From Chloroflexota bacterium (GTDB lineage Bacteria > Chloroflexota > Anaerolineae > Anaerolineales > Villigracilaceae), in the NCBI GenBank assembly GCA_016219545.1, contig JACRMH010000016.1, positions 1 through 64,000 on the forward strand: a DNA stretch of 64,000 nt, read 5' to 3'. Below are positions 16,822 through 26,369 of the stretch, in pieces (positions within the stretch are counted from its first letter, which is position 1; every line of letters begins with the position of its first letter). Under the pieces are notes generated by a model, which saw nothing but the letters and a program-made list of their open reading frames with translations, was not told the origin of the DNA and did no database searches. The position numbers and the translations under genes were made by a program.

Positions 16822-19800
16822 GTGACGAAAACTAACTCATCCAAAATTGAACTGCGCGCCCAAGCCGAAGCAAAACTGAGCAAGCGCAAGAAATCTCCCG
16901 TAACAGAAACTGACTCGAAGCGCCTGATCCACGAATTGGAAGTGCATCAGATCGAATTGGAGATGCAGAACGAGGAGCTGATGCAGGGACGGGCGGAGGC
17001 AGAGGCAGTACATCGTCAATACACCGACTTGTACGACTTTGCGCCAGTCGGTTACTTCACATTGACGCGCGACGGCACGATCCGCATGAGCAATCTCACA
17101 GGCGCGAATCTGTTGGGCGCGGAGAGCAATAAACTGGTCAAGCGGCGATTCGGGGTTTTTGTTTCGGTTGAGTCGCGTCCCGCCTTTAGCGGGTTCCTCG
17201 AAAAAATATTTTCCAGCGCTGGCAACGAGTTTTGTGAGATTATGCTTTTGAAAGATGGGACGAATCCGCTTTGGGTGCGGCTGGATGGGGTCTGCGCTGA
17301 GAACGGGCAGGAGTGCCGCATTGTGATGAAAGACATCACTGAGCGCAAGCAGATAGAGGAAGATTTACGCGAGAGCGAAGAACGCTATCACAGCCTTTTT
17401 AATATTATAGATGAAGGCATGGCGATCAATGAAATTGTCACGGATGAAAATGGAGATGTGGTTGATTACATTATATTGAGTGTAAACCCAGCGTTTGAAA
17501 AACATACCATCTACAAAACCGAAGAGGTACTTGGTAAACGGGCTACGGATGTTTATCAAATGTCTCCGGAGTACATTCGCGAATGGTGGAAGGAACATTC
17601 CAAAATAGATGTATCTGCTCACACGGAAATGTATCATGAACCTAGCCGCCGCTGGTTCCATGTCAACACCACACGGCCGAAAGGAAAACGCTTTGCCACT
17701 ATTTTCATAGATGTCACCGAACGCAAGCGCCTGGAAACCCAACTGCAGGAAAATTACACTGTCCTACGGGGCATCATCAACAGCAACCCCATGCCCATCT
17801 TTTCACTTGACCGTGAATATCGGTATACTAGTTTCAATGAAACACATGTAGGGGTGATGAAGTCCCTTTACGGAGTTGAGATAGAACTGGGTCACAGCAT
17901 GTTCGAATACCAGACCGTCGAGGCTGACCGCGTCAAATCCAAACCCAATCTTGACCGGGCACTGGCCGGAGAATATTTCAGGGATGAGGCATTTTCCGGC
18001 GCGGATTCCAGAGGCCTCCGGTATTTTGAAGTGATCCATAATCCAATCCGCAACGCCAGCGGCGAAGTCACAGGCGTTGCTGTTTTTGCCTTTGACATCA
18101 CTGAGCGTAAACAGTCTATGGAGGCTCTGGGCGAAAGCAATAATTTCAATTTGGAATTGTTGCAGACCATCCCCTTTGGCATGGACATTGTGGATGAAGA
18201 CGGAAAAGTCCTTTTCATAAGCCCGATGATGAAGAAGGACGTGGGCCAGAATGCGCTCGGAATGCGCTGTTGGGAACTTTATAAAGATGACAAGCAGCAG
18301 TGCGCGAACTGTCCCTTGAATCAAAGTCTTAAAATTGGGGTCACACACACCCTCGAGAGTTTTGGCGTGCTTGGTGGAAGGGTCTTCGAAATATCCCACA
18401 CGAGAATCACCTTTGAAGGAAAGCAGGCAATTCTCGAGGTTTTCTATGACATCACCGAGCGCAAGCGTGCGGAACAAGCCTTGCTGATGGCGGAGGCTGA
18501 TTATCGAGGAATCTTTGAAAAGGCCCCTGTTGGCATTTTTCAATCCACCGGTAATGGACGTTTTAAAAAAGTCAACCAGACCATGGCAGAGTTGTACGGC
18601 TATCAATCCCCCGAAGAGATGGTGGAGGAAGTGAAATCCATAGCCAAACAGATCTATGTAGATGAGTCTTCGCGCAATGAATTTAAGAGTCTTCTTGCCA
18701 AACATGGTGAAATTCAGGGATTCACGGCAAAAAACCGGCGAAGAGATGGGAGCGTTTTGTGGACTTCTACAAATGCCCGTGTAATAAAGACTGAAACAAC
18801 CCAAGATGTGATCTACGAGGGTTTTATCTCTGATATCACTGAGCGCAAGAAGGCGGAAGCAGAACGGGAGCAGTATTTCAAATTCTTCCAGTCTTCTGTG
18901 GATATGATGGTCATTGCCGATCCAAATGGAGCCTTTCTACAGGTAAACCCGGCCACAACACAGGTGCTGGGATACTCAGAGGCGGAATTGTTATCAAAGC
19001 CATTCATTGATTTTATATACCCCGATGACAAATCGGCAACCATTAATGAAATGGAGAGGCAACAAAAAATAGGCAATTCACTTAACTTCGAGAACCGCTA
19101 CGTATGCAAGGATGGCTCAATAATTTGGCTGTCATGGCGAGCCATTTATGTTGAATCGGAAGGGTTGACTTATGCCACTGCCCGGGATATTACCGAGCGC
19201 AAGCAGGCCCAGGAAAAATTGCGCGAATCCGAGGAAAAGTTCCGCACGATCGTGGAGCAAACTTCGGCAATTGTCTACATTGTGGAGAAGGGACGCGAAG
19301 CTCGGGTGAGGTATATCAGTCCTCAGGTCGAGAAGGTGTTGGGATTTACCCCTGAAGAGTGGATTAATCAGCCGGGGCTTTGGGAGAGATTGTTGCACTA
19401 TGAAGACAGGGAACGCGTTATGGCAGAGGGCGATCAAAGTGATCTAACTGGAGAGCCATTCAAATCTGAATATCGAATTCACACAAAAGATGGACGGGTG
19501 ATTTGGTTATATGATGAGTCAAAGAATATGATGGATGAGCGGGGACAGATTAAGTACTCGCAGGGCAGTGAGATTGAAATCACCGAGCGCAAACAGGCGG
19601 AAGAAGAAATTCGCAAACTCAACGCCGACCTGGAAAAGCGCGTAGAGGAACGCACGGTCGAGCTTGTCCGCGCCAACCATGTCAAGGATGAATTCCTGGC
19701 GATGATGAGTCATGAACTGCGCACACCGCTCACCAGCATATTGGGTTTTTCTGAAACACTTTTGGAAGGCGTGCGCGGCCTGATGACTGAAAGACAACAG

Positions 19801-20814
19801 AATGCTGTGCAATTAATCCAATCCAGCGGAAAACACCTTTTGAATATGATCAATGATATTTTGGATATATCCAAGATCGAATCCGATAAATTTGAACTTC
19901 GCCCCGAAAATATTAATGTGCATGAGGTCTGTAAGGCAAGTCTGGTATTCGTCAAACAGCTTGCAGAGCAAAAGGCGATCACAGTGGAATATTCATCCCC
20001 TGCATTTTCCCATATTGTATTTGCAGACCCCCAGCGCCTTAAACAGATCCTCATCAACCTGCTGAATAATGCCGTCAAATTCACGCCTCAAAACGGAAGG
20101 ATCAAACTCGATGCGCAGGCGGATGCCGGGGCAGGGCTGATGCGTTTTTCGGTCACCGATACCGGTATTGGCATCGACCCCAATGACCTGCAAAAACTAT
20201 TCAAACCTTTTGTGCAATTGGATAGCAAACTATCCCGTCAATATGAAGGCACCGGGCTGGGGTTGGTTCTTGTAAAGAAGCTGGTTGAAATGCATGGCGG
20301 GAATATTGAGGTACATAGCGAGGTTGGCGTGGGTAGTTGTTTTGCTTTTGTTCTCCCTTGGAATCCCAGGGTTGAAATTGAAGAACGTCTCCATGGAACC
20401 GGGTTTGACAACGAACAAATCAAAACGAAATCATCGCTCCGCGCAAAAGTATTGATCGCAGACGACGATAAGTCCACGGTTATGTTGATCGAGGATTATC
20501 TTGGAGCCTTTGGGTATCAGGTGTCTGTTGCCGAGGATGGCATGCAGGTACTTCCAAAGGTGGAGGAGGAATTGCCGGATATCATTCTGATGGATATTCA
20601 AATGCCCTACGCCAATGGGCTTGACCTGACCCGCCGCCTCAGGTCTGACCCGCGTTTTGCTTCTGTTCCGATCATCGCTCTCACCGCCTTTGCCATGCGC
20701 GGCGATGAAGAGAAGTGTCTGGAGGCGGGTATGAATGAATACTTAAGTAAACCAGTCAGGTTGAAGGAACTTAGGAATTTGATCGAAAAACTTTTAGGTA
20801 ATTCTGATGATTAA
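16822..20814 (+). CDS. Multi-PAS hybrid histidine kinase with receiver domain
   Basis: A 1330-residue cytoplasmic sensor kinase. An N-terminal coiled coil (HELEVHQIELEMQNEEL) is followed by seven PAS/PAC units, each ended by an (D/E)(I/V)TERK linker. A HisKA domain follows, with the phospho-accepting His at about residue 964 (MMSHELRTPLTS). The HATPase has N (LINLLNNAVKF), G1 (DTGIGI) and G2 (GTGLGL) boxes. A receiver domain has its acceptor Asp at about residue 1258 (ILMDIQMP). There are no transmembrane segments, so it senses internal signals; the PAS domain with CWELYKDDKQQCANCPL has a Cys cluster that could bind metal or sense redox. GTG start with AAGGAA upstream; probably co-expressed with the CheB-CheR protein. 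No DNA-binding response regulator is nearby. Confidence 0.92.
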   Translation: MTKTNSSKIELRAQAEAKLSKRKKSPVTETDSKRLIHELEVHQIELEMQNEELMQGRAEAEAVHRQYTDLYDFAPVGYFTLTRDGTIRMSNLTGANLLGAESNKLVKRRFGVFVSVESRPAFSGFLEKIFSSAGNEFCEIMLLKDGTNPLWVRLDGVCAENGQECRIVMKDITERKQIEEDLRESEERYHSLFNIIDEGMAINEIVTDENGDVVDYIILSVNPAFEKHTIYKTEEVLGKRATDVYQMSPEYIREWWKEHSKIDVSAHTEMYHEPSRRWFHVNTTRPKGKRFATIFIDVTERKRLETQLQENYTVLRGIINSNPMPIFSLDREYRYTSFNETHVGVMKSLYGVEIELGHSMFEYQTVEADRVKSKPNLDRALAGEYFRDEAFSGADSRGLRYFEVIHNPIRNASGEVTGVAVFAFDITERKQSMEALGESNNFNLELLQTIPFGMDIVDEDGKVLFISPMMKKDVGQNALGMRCWELYKDDKQQCANCPLNQSLKIGVTHTLESFGVLGGRVFEISHTRITFEGKQAILEVFYDITERKRAEQALLMAEADYRGIFEKAPVGIFQSTGNGRFKKVNQTMAELYGYQSPEEMVEEVKSIAKQIYVDESSRNEFKSLLAKHGEIQGFTAKNRRRDGSVLWTSTNARVIKTETTQDVIYEGFISDITERKKAEAEREQYFKFFQSSVDMMVIADPNGAFLQVNPATTQVLGYSEAELLSKPFIDFIYPDDKSATINEMERQQKIGNSLNFENRYVCKDGSIIWLSWRAIYVESEGLTYATARDITERKQAQEKLRESEEKFRTIVEQTSAIVYIVEKGREARVRYISPQVEKVLGFTPEEWINQPGLWERLLHYEDRERVMAEGDQSDLTGEPFKSEYRIHTKDGRVIWLYDESKNMMDERGQIKYSQGSEIEITERKQAEEEIRKLNADLEKRVEERTVELVRANHVKDEFLAMMSHELRTPLTSILGFSETLLEGVRGLMTERQQNAVQLIQSSGKHLLNMINDILDISKIESDKFELRPENINVHEVCKASLVFVKQLAEQKAITVEYSSPAFSHIVFADPQRLKQILINLLNNAVKFTPQNGRIKLDAQADAGAGLMRFSVTDTGIGIDPNDLQKLFKPFVQLDSKLSRQYEGTGLGLVLVKKLVEMHGGNIEVHSEVGVGSCFAFVLPWNPRVEIEERLHGTGFDNEQIKTKSSLRAKVLIADDDKSTVMLIEDYLGAFGYQVSVAEDGMQVLPKVEEELPDIILMDIQMPYANGLDLTRRLRSDPRFASVPIIALTAFAMRGDEEKCLEAGMNEYLSKPVRLKELRNLIEKLLGNSDD

Positions 20815-20878
20815 TGCCAAGGGGCATATGGAATCTCTTATGTGTGGTTATTGCAAAGTCGCTTGACAAACACAGAGA

Positions 20879-20996
20879 GTGTCGCCCTGAGCGACACTGC
20901 GCCGCACTGCGTTTGTTGCAGTGCAGGTGAGCGAAGGGTCTCTACGACCGCTAAGAGACTCTTCGGTCGCGACAAACGCGCTCCCCAGAGCGACAC
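20879..20996. repeat. Dispersed inverted repeat, family B (copy 2)
   Basis: Terminal arms GTGTCGCCCTGAGCG and CGCTCCCCAGAGCGACAC with an inner GGTCTCTACGACCG core and AGAGACTCTTCGGTCGCG. It fills the 20815-21025 gap between the convergent kinase and flavin-reductase genes. Confidence 0.65.
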
Positions 20997-21025
20997 AATT
21001 CGGACTCTGCAATCACCATGATCTC

Positions 21026-21658
21026 TTATGCCTTTCCCGTGACTAAACTTTTCGGTCTTTCGATTTCGATAATATCTGTCGTACGGCTGTATCCATTTCC
21101 CATCAAGCGGCCAATGGGTTTGAGTTCTTTTAAGTTGATCTTATCCTGCCCGATCATCACCCTTTCATCAGCGTGAATATGCGTGACCGTGCCGATCACA
21201 ATCGAGCCGCCGCCGGGCTGGTCATTGATATCAATGATCTGATTGACTTTGCACTCATAGTGGATCGGACTCTCCTTCACGCGAGGAGCCTTCACGGTGA
21301 CCGAAGGCATGAGAGTCAATCCCGCGGATTCGACTTCGCTGAAATCTGGGGGCGCTTCAATGGACGTGGCATTCATCGCAGCCAGCAATTCCTCAGTGAC
21401 GATATTGACCACGAACTCACCCGTCGCGCGGACGTTGTTCAACGTGTCTTTTGTGCTTCCATCCGTTCCGCGAATCGAAGGGCAGAATAATACGGTGGGT
21501 GGGTTCGAGCAGACCGCATTGAAGAAGGAGAACGGCGCGAGGTTTACCCGGCCATGAATATCCACCGTCGAAATCCATCCGATGGGGCGGGGCAAGATTG
21601 ATCCGGTCATGATCTTATAAACGGATTGATGAGGAACAGTTGTGGGGTCAAGTTCCAT
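21026..21658 (-). CDS. Flavin reductase family (FMN-binding split-barrel) protein
   Basis: A 210-residue protein of the flavin reductase-like group: YKIMTGSILPRPIGWISTVD, NLAPFSFFNAVCSNPP and a late GTVTHIHAD strand. These proteins bind FMN and reduce flavin or act as small oxidoreductases. The ATG at 21658 lies one base after the stop of the upstream hydrolase; the longer frame would overlap it. It is the last gene of the tyrosine-catabolism operon. It might supply reduced flavin to an oxygenase, but none of the oxygenases here needs flavin, so its exact role is open. Confidence 0.82.
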   Translation of the reverse strand: MELDPTTVPHQSVYKIMTGSILPRPIGWISTVDIHGRVNLAPFSFFNAVCSNPPTVLFCPSIRGTDGSTKDTLNNVRATGEFVVNIVTEELLAAMNATSIEAPPDFSEVESAGLTLMPSVTVKAPRVKESPIHYECKVNQIIDINDQPGGGSIVIGTVTHIHADERVMIGQDKINLKELKPIGRLMGNGYSRTTDIIEIERPKSLVTGKA

Positions 21659-21659
21659 G

Positions 21660-23003
21660 TTATGCGATCTTCTTATGCGCGCGCCCGCCAATGCGGAAAT
21701 ATTCCACATGCCCCTTTTCGTCCCGAATGAAATCACCGAGCGCACCCTTATATGGCTCGTCGAGGCCGATCATTTTATCGGTCTCATAGAACTGGAAACG
21801 CATGGGCGGCATGGCAGGTCCGGGCGGAGTCTCTGGCGTAGGAAAGCCCCCAAGTGGAATGTGATGATAGATTACATACTTGCCTTTAAGTTTCAAGTCA
21901 AAACATTCCGTGCCGATCTTGTATCTCCCTAAAAATTCCTTTAGTTCACTCGCAGGTCTTTCCACTGGTTTCGGCGATGGCGCTTTTACATCGAAATATA
22001 GGTCAAGCGCCCAGCCGATGGTGTTGGCCGTGATGATGCCGCCATCGTCGCTGTTTGTGAGAATGGCGAGGGCGAAGTCTTCGTCGGGGATGAAAAAGAA
22101 ATAGGACTGCTGACCATGCGTCGCCCCGCCATGACCGTAGAATTTGACATCTCCCACTTCACGGATGAACCAGGTGATCCCCATGTCGCCGCGCATCCCG
22201 GCATTGACTTGTTTGATCCGCATGGACTCCAAAGTTTTCTTTTTGAGGATTCCTTTCCCGCTGCTCATGTGAAAGCGGCCATAAGTGAGCAAATCCTTCA
22301 CAGTGCTGACCACTCCGCCGATCCCATTGCCTGCGCGCCCAATGGCCCAGGGACGCGCCACAAGGAGTTTATCTTTTTTGATGTAATGTCCAACAGCGAA
22401 ACGATGGGTGATAAGAATGTCGCTTGGGTAAAAGAAGGACATCTTTAATTTGAGCGGGTCAAAGATCATTTCCTGCGCAGCTTGCTCGTAAGAATTGCCT
22501 GTCACTACTTCGATGATGCGCGCGGCAATGTTGAAGCCTGTGTTGTTGTATGACCAGATTTTTCCAAGTGGCTGGACCTGCGGAAGTTTTGCAATATCCT
22601 TTACCATCCTGTCGAGGGCGTCATCCCCATTGCCGAAGTCATTGAAATAATCACCGACCCAGCCGCCCATGTGCGTGAGCAAATGCCGCACGGTGACCCG
22701 CTTCTCGACGGTTTTATCCTTCAACCTAAAGTCTTTGAGATATTTCTTGACGGGTGCGTTAAGGTCAATTTTTCCCTGTTCAACAAGCTGCATGATGATG
22801 GTGGCGGTGAATGTCTTGCTGATCGAGCCGACTTGGAAAAGCGTGTCAGGCGTCACCGGCAGAGGATGCTCGACACTGGTCACGCCGAACCCGGCAGTGG
22901 TTTCCACACCTTTGTGCCAGACGCCCAATGCCACACCGGGCACACGCAGACGCTTCATATCTTTGACGATCTTTGCGCTTAATTTTGAAAACTTGTTTTC
23001 CAT
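21660..23003 (-). CDS. Beta-lactamase-fold serine hydrolase
   Basis: A 447-residue class C beta-lactamase/esterase-type hydrolase. The catalytic motif SxxK is SISK (FQVGSISKTFTATI), the Tyr motif is SYNNTGF, and the third motif is HGGATHG. A C-terminal extension of about 110 residues follows the hydrolase domain. No signal peptide is visible, so it is probably cytoplasmic. Its ATG overlaps the hmgA stop (TAATG), showing tight translational coupling within the operon. Relatives act as esterases, peptidases or lactonases; a role in clearing an ester or lactone of the homogentisate pathway is conceivable but unproven. Confidence 0.82.
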   Translation of the reverse strand: MENKFSKLSAKIVKDMKRLRVPGVALGVWHKGVETTAGFGVTSVEHPLPVTPDTLFQVGSISKTFTATIIMQLVEQGKIDLNAPVKKYLKDFRLKDKTVEKRVTVRHLLTHMGGWVGDYFNDFGNGDDALDRMVKDIAKLPQVQPLGKIWSYNNTGFNIAARIIEVVTGNSYEQAAQEMIFDPLKLKMSFFYPSDILITHRFAVGHYIKKDKLLVARPWAIGRAGNGIGGVVSTVKDLLTYGRFHMSSGKGILKKKTLESMRIKQVNAGMRGDMGITWFIREVGDVKFYGHGGATHGQQSYFFFIPDEDFALAILTNSDDGGIITANTIGWALDLYFDVKAPSPKPVERPASELKEFLGRYKIGTECFDLKLKGKYVIYHHIPLGGFPTPETPPGPAMPPMRFQFYETDKMIGLDEPYKGALGDFIRDEKGHVEYFRIGGRAHKKIA

Positions 23004-24166
23004 TATTCTCCATCGCCCTCCATCCATGTGGACATGTATTCGGGCTTTTCCAACTCAATGGCTTGCTTTGTTAAGTTCAGCGGATGGAATGTATCCACCA
23101 TCACCGCGAGTTCTTTCGTTTCGGACTTGCCGATGCTGGCTTCCGTCATGCCGGGCTGCGGACCATGCGACAACCCAAACGGATGCAGGCTGATGTCACA
23201 GCGGTCAATGCCTTTGCGGCTCATGAAGTTACCTTCGGCATAATATAACACCTCATCCGATTGGATGTTGGAGTGATTATAAGGCGCGGGGATTCCCTCG
23301 GGGTGATAATCGAACAGGCGCGGGACGAAGGAGCACACCACAAAGTTATTACCGTCAAAGGTTTGGTGAATGGGCGGCGGCATGTGCAGCCGCCCCGTGA
23401 TCGGTTCAAAATCTTCAATGTTAAATATCCATGGATACAAATACCCGTCCCAACCGATGACGTCAAATGGATGATGATCCAACACGTGGCGGGATAACCT
23501 GTCACGTACTTTTACGCGGACATCGAAGTCGCCGCGCTCGGTGTGTGTCTCCAATTCTTCCGGCACGCGGATATCACGCTCGCAATAAGGTGAATGTTCC
23601 AGCAGTTGACCGTAATTATTGCGGTAGCGTTTCGGCGGCTCGATCTGCGACGGATTTTCAATCGTGAAGAAACGCGCCTCGCCATCAAGTTGCATTTGCC
23701 ACGTCACTCCGAAAGGAATGACAATATAGTCACCTGTGCGGAAAGGCAAATTCCCAAACTGACTTTTTAGTACACCATCGCCTTCATGCACGAACCATGT
23801 TTCATAGGCTTGCGAGTTGCGATAAAAATAGTCCATGCTTTGGCTGGCGCGCGCCACGCCGAGGATGACGTCATTATTTCCAAGCAGGGGAATGCGCGAG
23901 GAAACCGGATCAGTTCCCAGCGACGTCTGAAGCGTTTTGAATGCGCGGTGACGGATCGGGCCGAAGTCCACATATTCCGGTTTTGCAGGTCCGAGGTCTT
24001 CAGTCAACTTGATGCGCGGCGGCAAAAAGTGATGATAAAGAATTGATTGGATGGACGAGAACCCTTCCAGCCCCATCACTTCTTCGCGATAAAGTTTCCC
24101 GTCCGCTTTTTTGAATTGAGTATGACGCTTATGAGGAAACCTGCCGAGCTTATGATAAAAAGGCAT
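23003..24166 (-). CDS. hmgA: Homogentisate 1,2-dioxygenase
   Basis: A 387-residue cupin-type iron dioxygenase that opens the ring of homogentisate to maleylacetoacetate using O2. Diagnostic segments are HHPFDVIGWDGYLYPW, MPPPIHQTFDGNNFVVCSF, FDYHPEGIPAPYNHSN (iron ligands His and Glu) and PHG-type LHPFGLSHGPQPG. It is shorter than the roughly 440-residue proteobacterial enzymes but complete. It lies between the FAH-family gene and the serine hydrolase. Together with hpd it makes the window's aerobic tyrosine pathway clear. Confidence 0.92.
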   Translation of the reverse strand: MPFYHKLGRFPHKRHTQFKKADGKLYREEVMGLEGFSSIQSILYHHFLPPRIKLTEDLGPAKPEYVDFGPIRHRAFKTLQTSLGTDPVSSRIPLLGNNDVILGVARASQSMDYFYRNSQAYETWFVHEGDGVLKSQFGNLPFRTGDYIVIPFGVTWQMQLDGEARFFTIENPSQIEPPKRYRNNYGQLLEHSPYCERDIRVPEELETHTERGDFDVRVKVRDRLSRHVLDHHPFDVIGWDGYLYPWIFNIEDFEPITGRLHMPPPIHQTFDGNNFVVCSFVPRLFDYHPEGIPAPYNHSNIQSDEVLYYAEGNFMSRKGIDRCDISLHPFGLSHGPQPGMTEASIGKSETKELAVMVDTFHPLNLTKQAIELEKPEYMSTWMEGDGE

Positions 24167-24185
24167 GTGATGCTCCTTGTGTACA

Positions 24186-24239
24186 GACCATAGACGATGG
24201 ACGATTGACCACGGTCTATGGTCTATTGTCCATCGTCTT
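24186..24239. repeat. Short inverted/tandem repeat
   Basis: GACCATAGACGATGGACGAT is followed by its near complement GGTCTATTGTCCATCGTC. It overlaps the 3' end of the FAH-family gene and encodes its last residues (GKTMDNRP). Similar GGACGATAGAC words occur near 16775 and 27085. Confidence 0.5.
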
Positions 24240-25109
24240 TCCGATAATATTTTTCAAAACCCCAATGCGCTCGATCTCCAATTCCACCACGTCGCCTTCA
24301 GCGAGCCAGGGACCCTGCGCCTTGGTCAACTCTAACAGACAGCCAGTGCCGACCGTGCCGGAGCCGATCACATCGCCTGCCTGCAGCTCAACATATTCAG
24401 AAGCTCTTGCGATGATCTCGCCGAACGACCAAAAAATATCCTTGAAGTTCGCGCGGGATCTTTCAACGCCGTTGATCTTTGCCGTCATGGTGAGATCGTA
24501 CACGCCCGGGCGACTTGTTTGCCTGTCAGCAATCGATTCATGCGTGACGATGACTGGTCCTAAAGACGATGCGAAGTCTTTCCCCTTGGCAGGACCCAGC
24601 CCCACCTTCATCTCTTCGCGTTGAACATCGCGCGCCGACCAATCGTTGAAGATGGTGTAACCAAAAATATGATTTGGCGCATCCTCCGGCTTGATGTCCC
24701 GTCCGCTTTTGCCGATGATGACCGCGATCTCCAATTCATAATCAAGCTGTGACGTGTAATGCGGATTTGGGATCACATCCTCGGGCCCAAAAATATTGCG
24801 TGGATTGGTGAAGTAGAAGATCGGAAACTTGTACCATTCTGGTGGCACATCCCGTCCGCGATTCTGATTAGCTGTCTTGACGTGCTGTTCAAAGGCGTAA
24901 GCATCCCGCAGTGTTGTAGGCTGCAATGGCGCGTGAAGCCTTACCTCATCGAAAGCCAATGAATCTTTTGAGGCGAGGCTTGCCGCTCTTTCCGCGCCGA
25001 CCTCGATCACCTGGCGCATATCTGCGAAAGGCAAAGTATGAACTCTGTCATTCAAGATCAATGCAGGTTGTAACGAATTTTGAGCCAAACTAATTGAAGC
25101 AAATATCAT
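24216..25109 (-). CDS. Fumarylacetoacetate hydrolase family protein
   Basis: A 297-residue FAH-domain enzyme with the metal-binding region SQLDYELEIAVIIGK, the GYTIFNDWSARD signature, and GDVIGSGTVGTGC near the end. In this operon it is expected to cleave fumarylacetoacetate to fumarate and acetoacetate, completing tyrosine degradation. The family also includes other acylpyruvases, so the substrate rests on context. No maleylacetoacetate isomerase gene is adjacent. The ATG at 25109 is used. The last residues are encoded by a short inverted repeat. Confidence 0.87.
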   Translation of the reverse strand: MIFASISLAQNSLQPALILNDRVHTLPFADMRQVIEVGAERAASLASKDSLAFDEVRLHAPLQPTTLRDAYAFEQHVKTANQNRGRDVPPEWYKFPIFYFTNPRNIFGPEDVIPNPHYTSQLDYELEIAVIIGKSGRDIKPEDAPNHIFGYTIFNDWSARDVQREEMKVGLGPAKGKDFASSLGPVIVTHESIADRQTSRPGVYDLTMTAKINGVERSRANFKDIFWSFGEIIARASEYVELQAGDVIGSGTVGTGCLLELTKAQGPWLAEGDVVELEIERIGVLKNIIGKTMDNRP

Positions 25110-25156
25110 AGTCACCGATCACTGTTCACTGATTACTCATCACTGATCCCTGCTCT

Positions 25157-26281
25157 TTACAGATTTCCGCGTCTTTCCTGTTCCAACTCAAGCGATTCGA
25201 ACAAGGCCTTGAAATTGCCCTTGCCGAATCCCTGCGCGCCATGACGTTGAATGATCTCAATGAACATGGTCGGACGGTCTTGAATGGGACGTGTGAAGAT
25301 CTGCAGGAGATAGCCTTCATCGTCCTTGTCCACGAGGATACCGAGTTCCTTGATGGTCTCGTAACTCTCTTTGATCTTCCCAATACGCTCGGGCAGCATT
25401 TCGTAGTAGGTATCCGGCACCCGCAAAAATTCCACGCCGTTCTTGCGGAGTTGTGAGATGGTTGTGATGATGTCGCCTGTGATAATGGCAAGATGCTGTG
25501 CGCCGGGGGAAAGGTAGTAATCGAGATATTCTTCTATCTGACTCTTCTTTTTGCCTTCCGCAGGTTCGTTGATCGGGAACTTGACGCGACCATTTCCATT
25601 CTGCATCACCTTGGACATGAGCGCCGAATATTCAGTGGATATATCCTTGTCATCGAAGTGCATCAGCTGGCGGAAGCCCATCACCTGATGATAAAAATTC
25701 ACCCACTGGTTCATCTTGCCGAGTTGCACGTTGCCAACAATATGGTCTATCGCAGCCAACCCGGTTGATTGTGCTTCCTTGTCTTTGATCGGTCTGTACG
25801 TGGGTGCGAATACGCCTTTGTAATCGGCACGGTCAACGAAGACGTGCAGAGTCTCGCCGTAAGTGTAAATGGCGGATGTGCGGTAAATGCCATGATCGTC
25901 TCTTTCCTCGCGCGGAGCCCACGCGGATTTTCCTCCGCGTGAAGTGGTGGCCTGCCAAGCTTTCTCAACGTCATCCACTTCCATGGCGATGACCTTGACT
26001 CCGTCACCGTGAACCATGTGATGGGCCGCAATTGGGCTGGATGGGCTGTAAGGCGCAGAGACAACCAGGCGCGCCTGACCTGATTCCAGTACATAGGATG
26101 CGAATTCGCGATTGCCTGTCTCCAAGCCTGAATAAGCGACAGGTTTAAAGCCGAACGCTTTCCACCAATAAAACATTGCGTGCTTTGCATTGCCCACATA
26201 AAAGTGGACATGGTCAATGGCCTTGATCTGGAGAAAGTCAGCTTCTTCAGTGATTGGGCGAGTTTCTTCCTTTGTGGTCAT
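25157..26281 (-). CDS. hpd: 4-hydroxyphenylpyruvate dioxygenase
   Basis: A 374-residue vicinal-oxygen-chelate dioxygenase converting 4-hydroxyphenylpyruvate to homogentisate. Iron ligands are visible in the second domain: DHIVGNV (His), QHLAIITGD (His) and FIEIIQRHG (Glu). The typical GFGKGNFKALFESLELEQERRG C-terminal helix gates the active site. It is first in the operon, with AAGGAG before the ATG and a recognisable promoter at 26307-26335. A strictly O2-dependent enzyme, it implies at least microaerobic growth. Confidence 0.94.
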   Translation of the reverse strand: MTTKEETRPITEEADFLQIKAIDHVHFYVGNAKHAMFYWWKAFGFKPVAYSGLETGNREFASYVLESGQARLVVSAPYSPSSPIAAHHMVHGDGVKVIAMEVDDVEKAWQATTSRGGKSAWAPREERDDHGIYRTSAIYTYGETLHVFVDRADYKGVFAPTYRPIKDKEAQSTGLAAIDHIVGNVQLGKMNQWVNFYHQVMGFRQLMHFDDKDISTEYSALMSKVMQNGNGRVKFPINEPAEGKKKSQIEEYLDYYLSPGAQHLAIITGDIITTISQLRKNGVEFLRVPDTYYEMLPERIGKIKESYETIKELGILVDKDDEGYLLQIFTRPIQDRPTMFIEIIQRHGAQGFGKGNFKALFESLELEQERRGNL

Positions 26282-26306
26282 TTTTTATCTCCTTTGTTAT
26301 ATATAG

Positions 26307-26335
26307 ATTTTACGACAATGCCAATTGAATAGCAA
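26307..26335 (-). promoter_or_regulatory. Promoter of the tyrosine-catabolism operon
   Basis: Minus strand TTGCTA, 17-base spacer, TAAAAT, about 25 bases before the hpd start codon. The 26282-26369 divergent gap must also hold the promoter for the plus-strand oxidoreductase. Confidence 0.55.
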
Positions 26336-26369
26336 TAAAAACAGATTGAAATCAGATTAGAATCAGCGC

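Noticed and set aside
17803..18804. 333-residue minus-strand reading frame
   Set aside because: It is antisense to the PAS region of the hybrid kinase and has no domain features.
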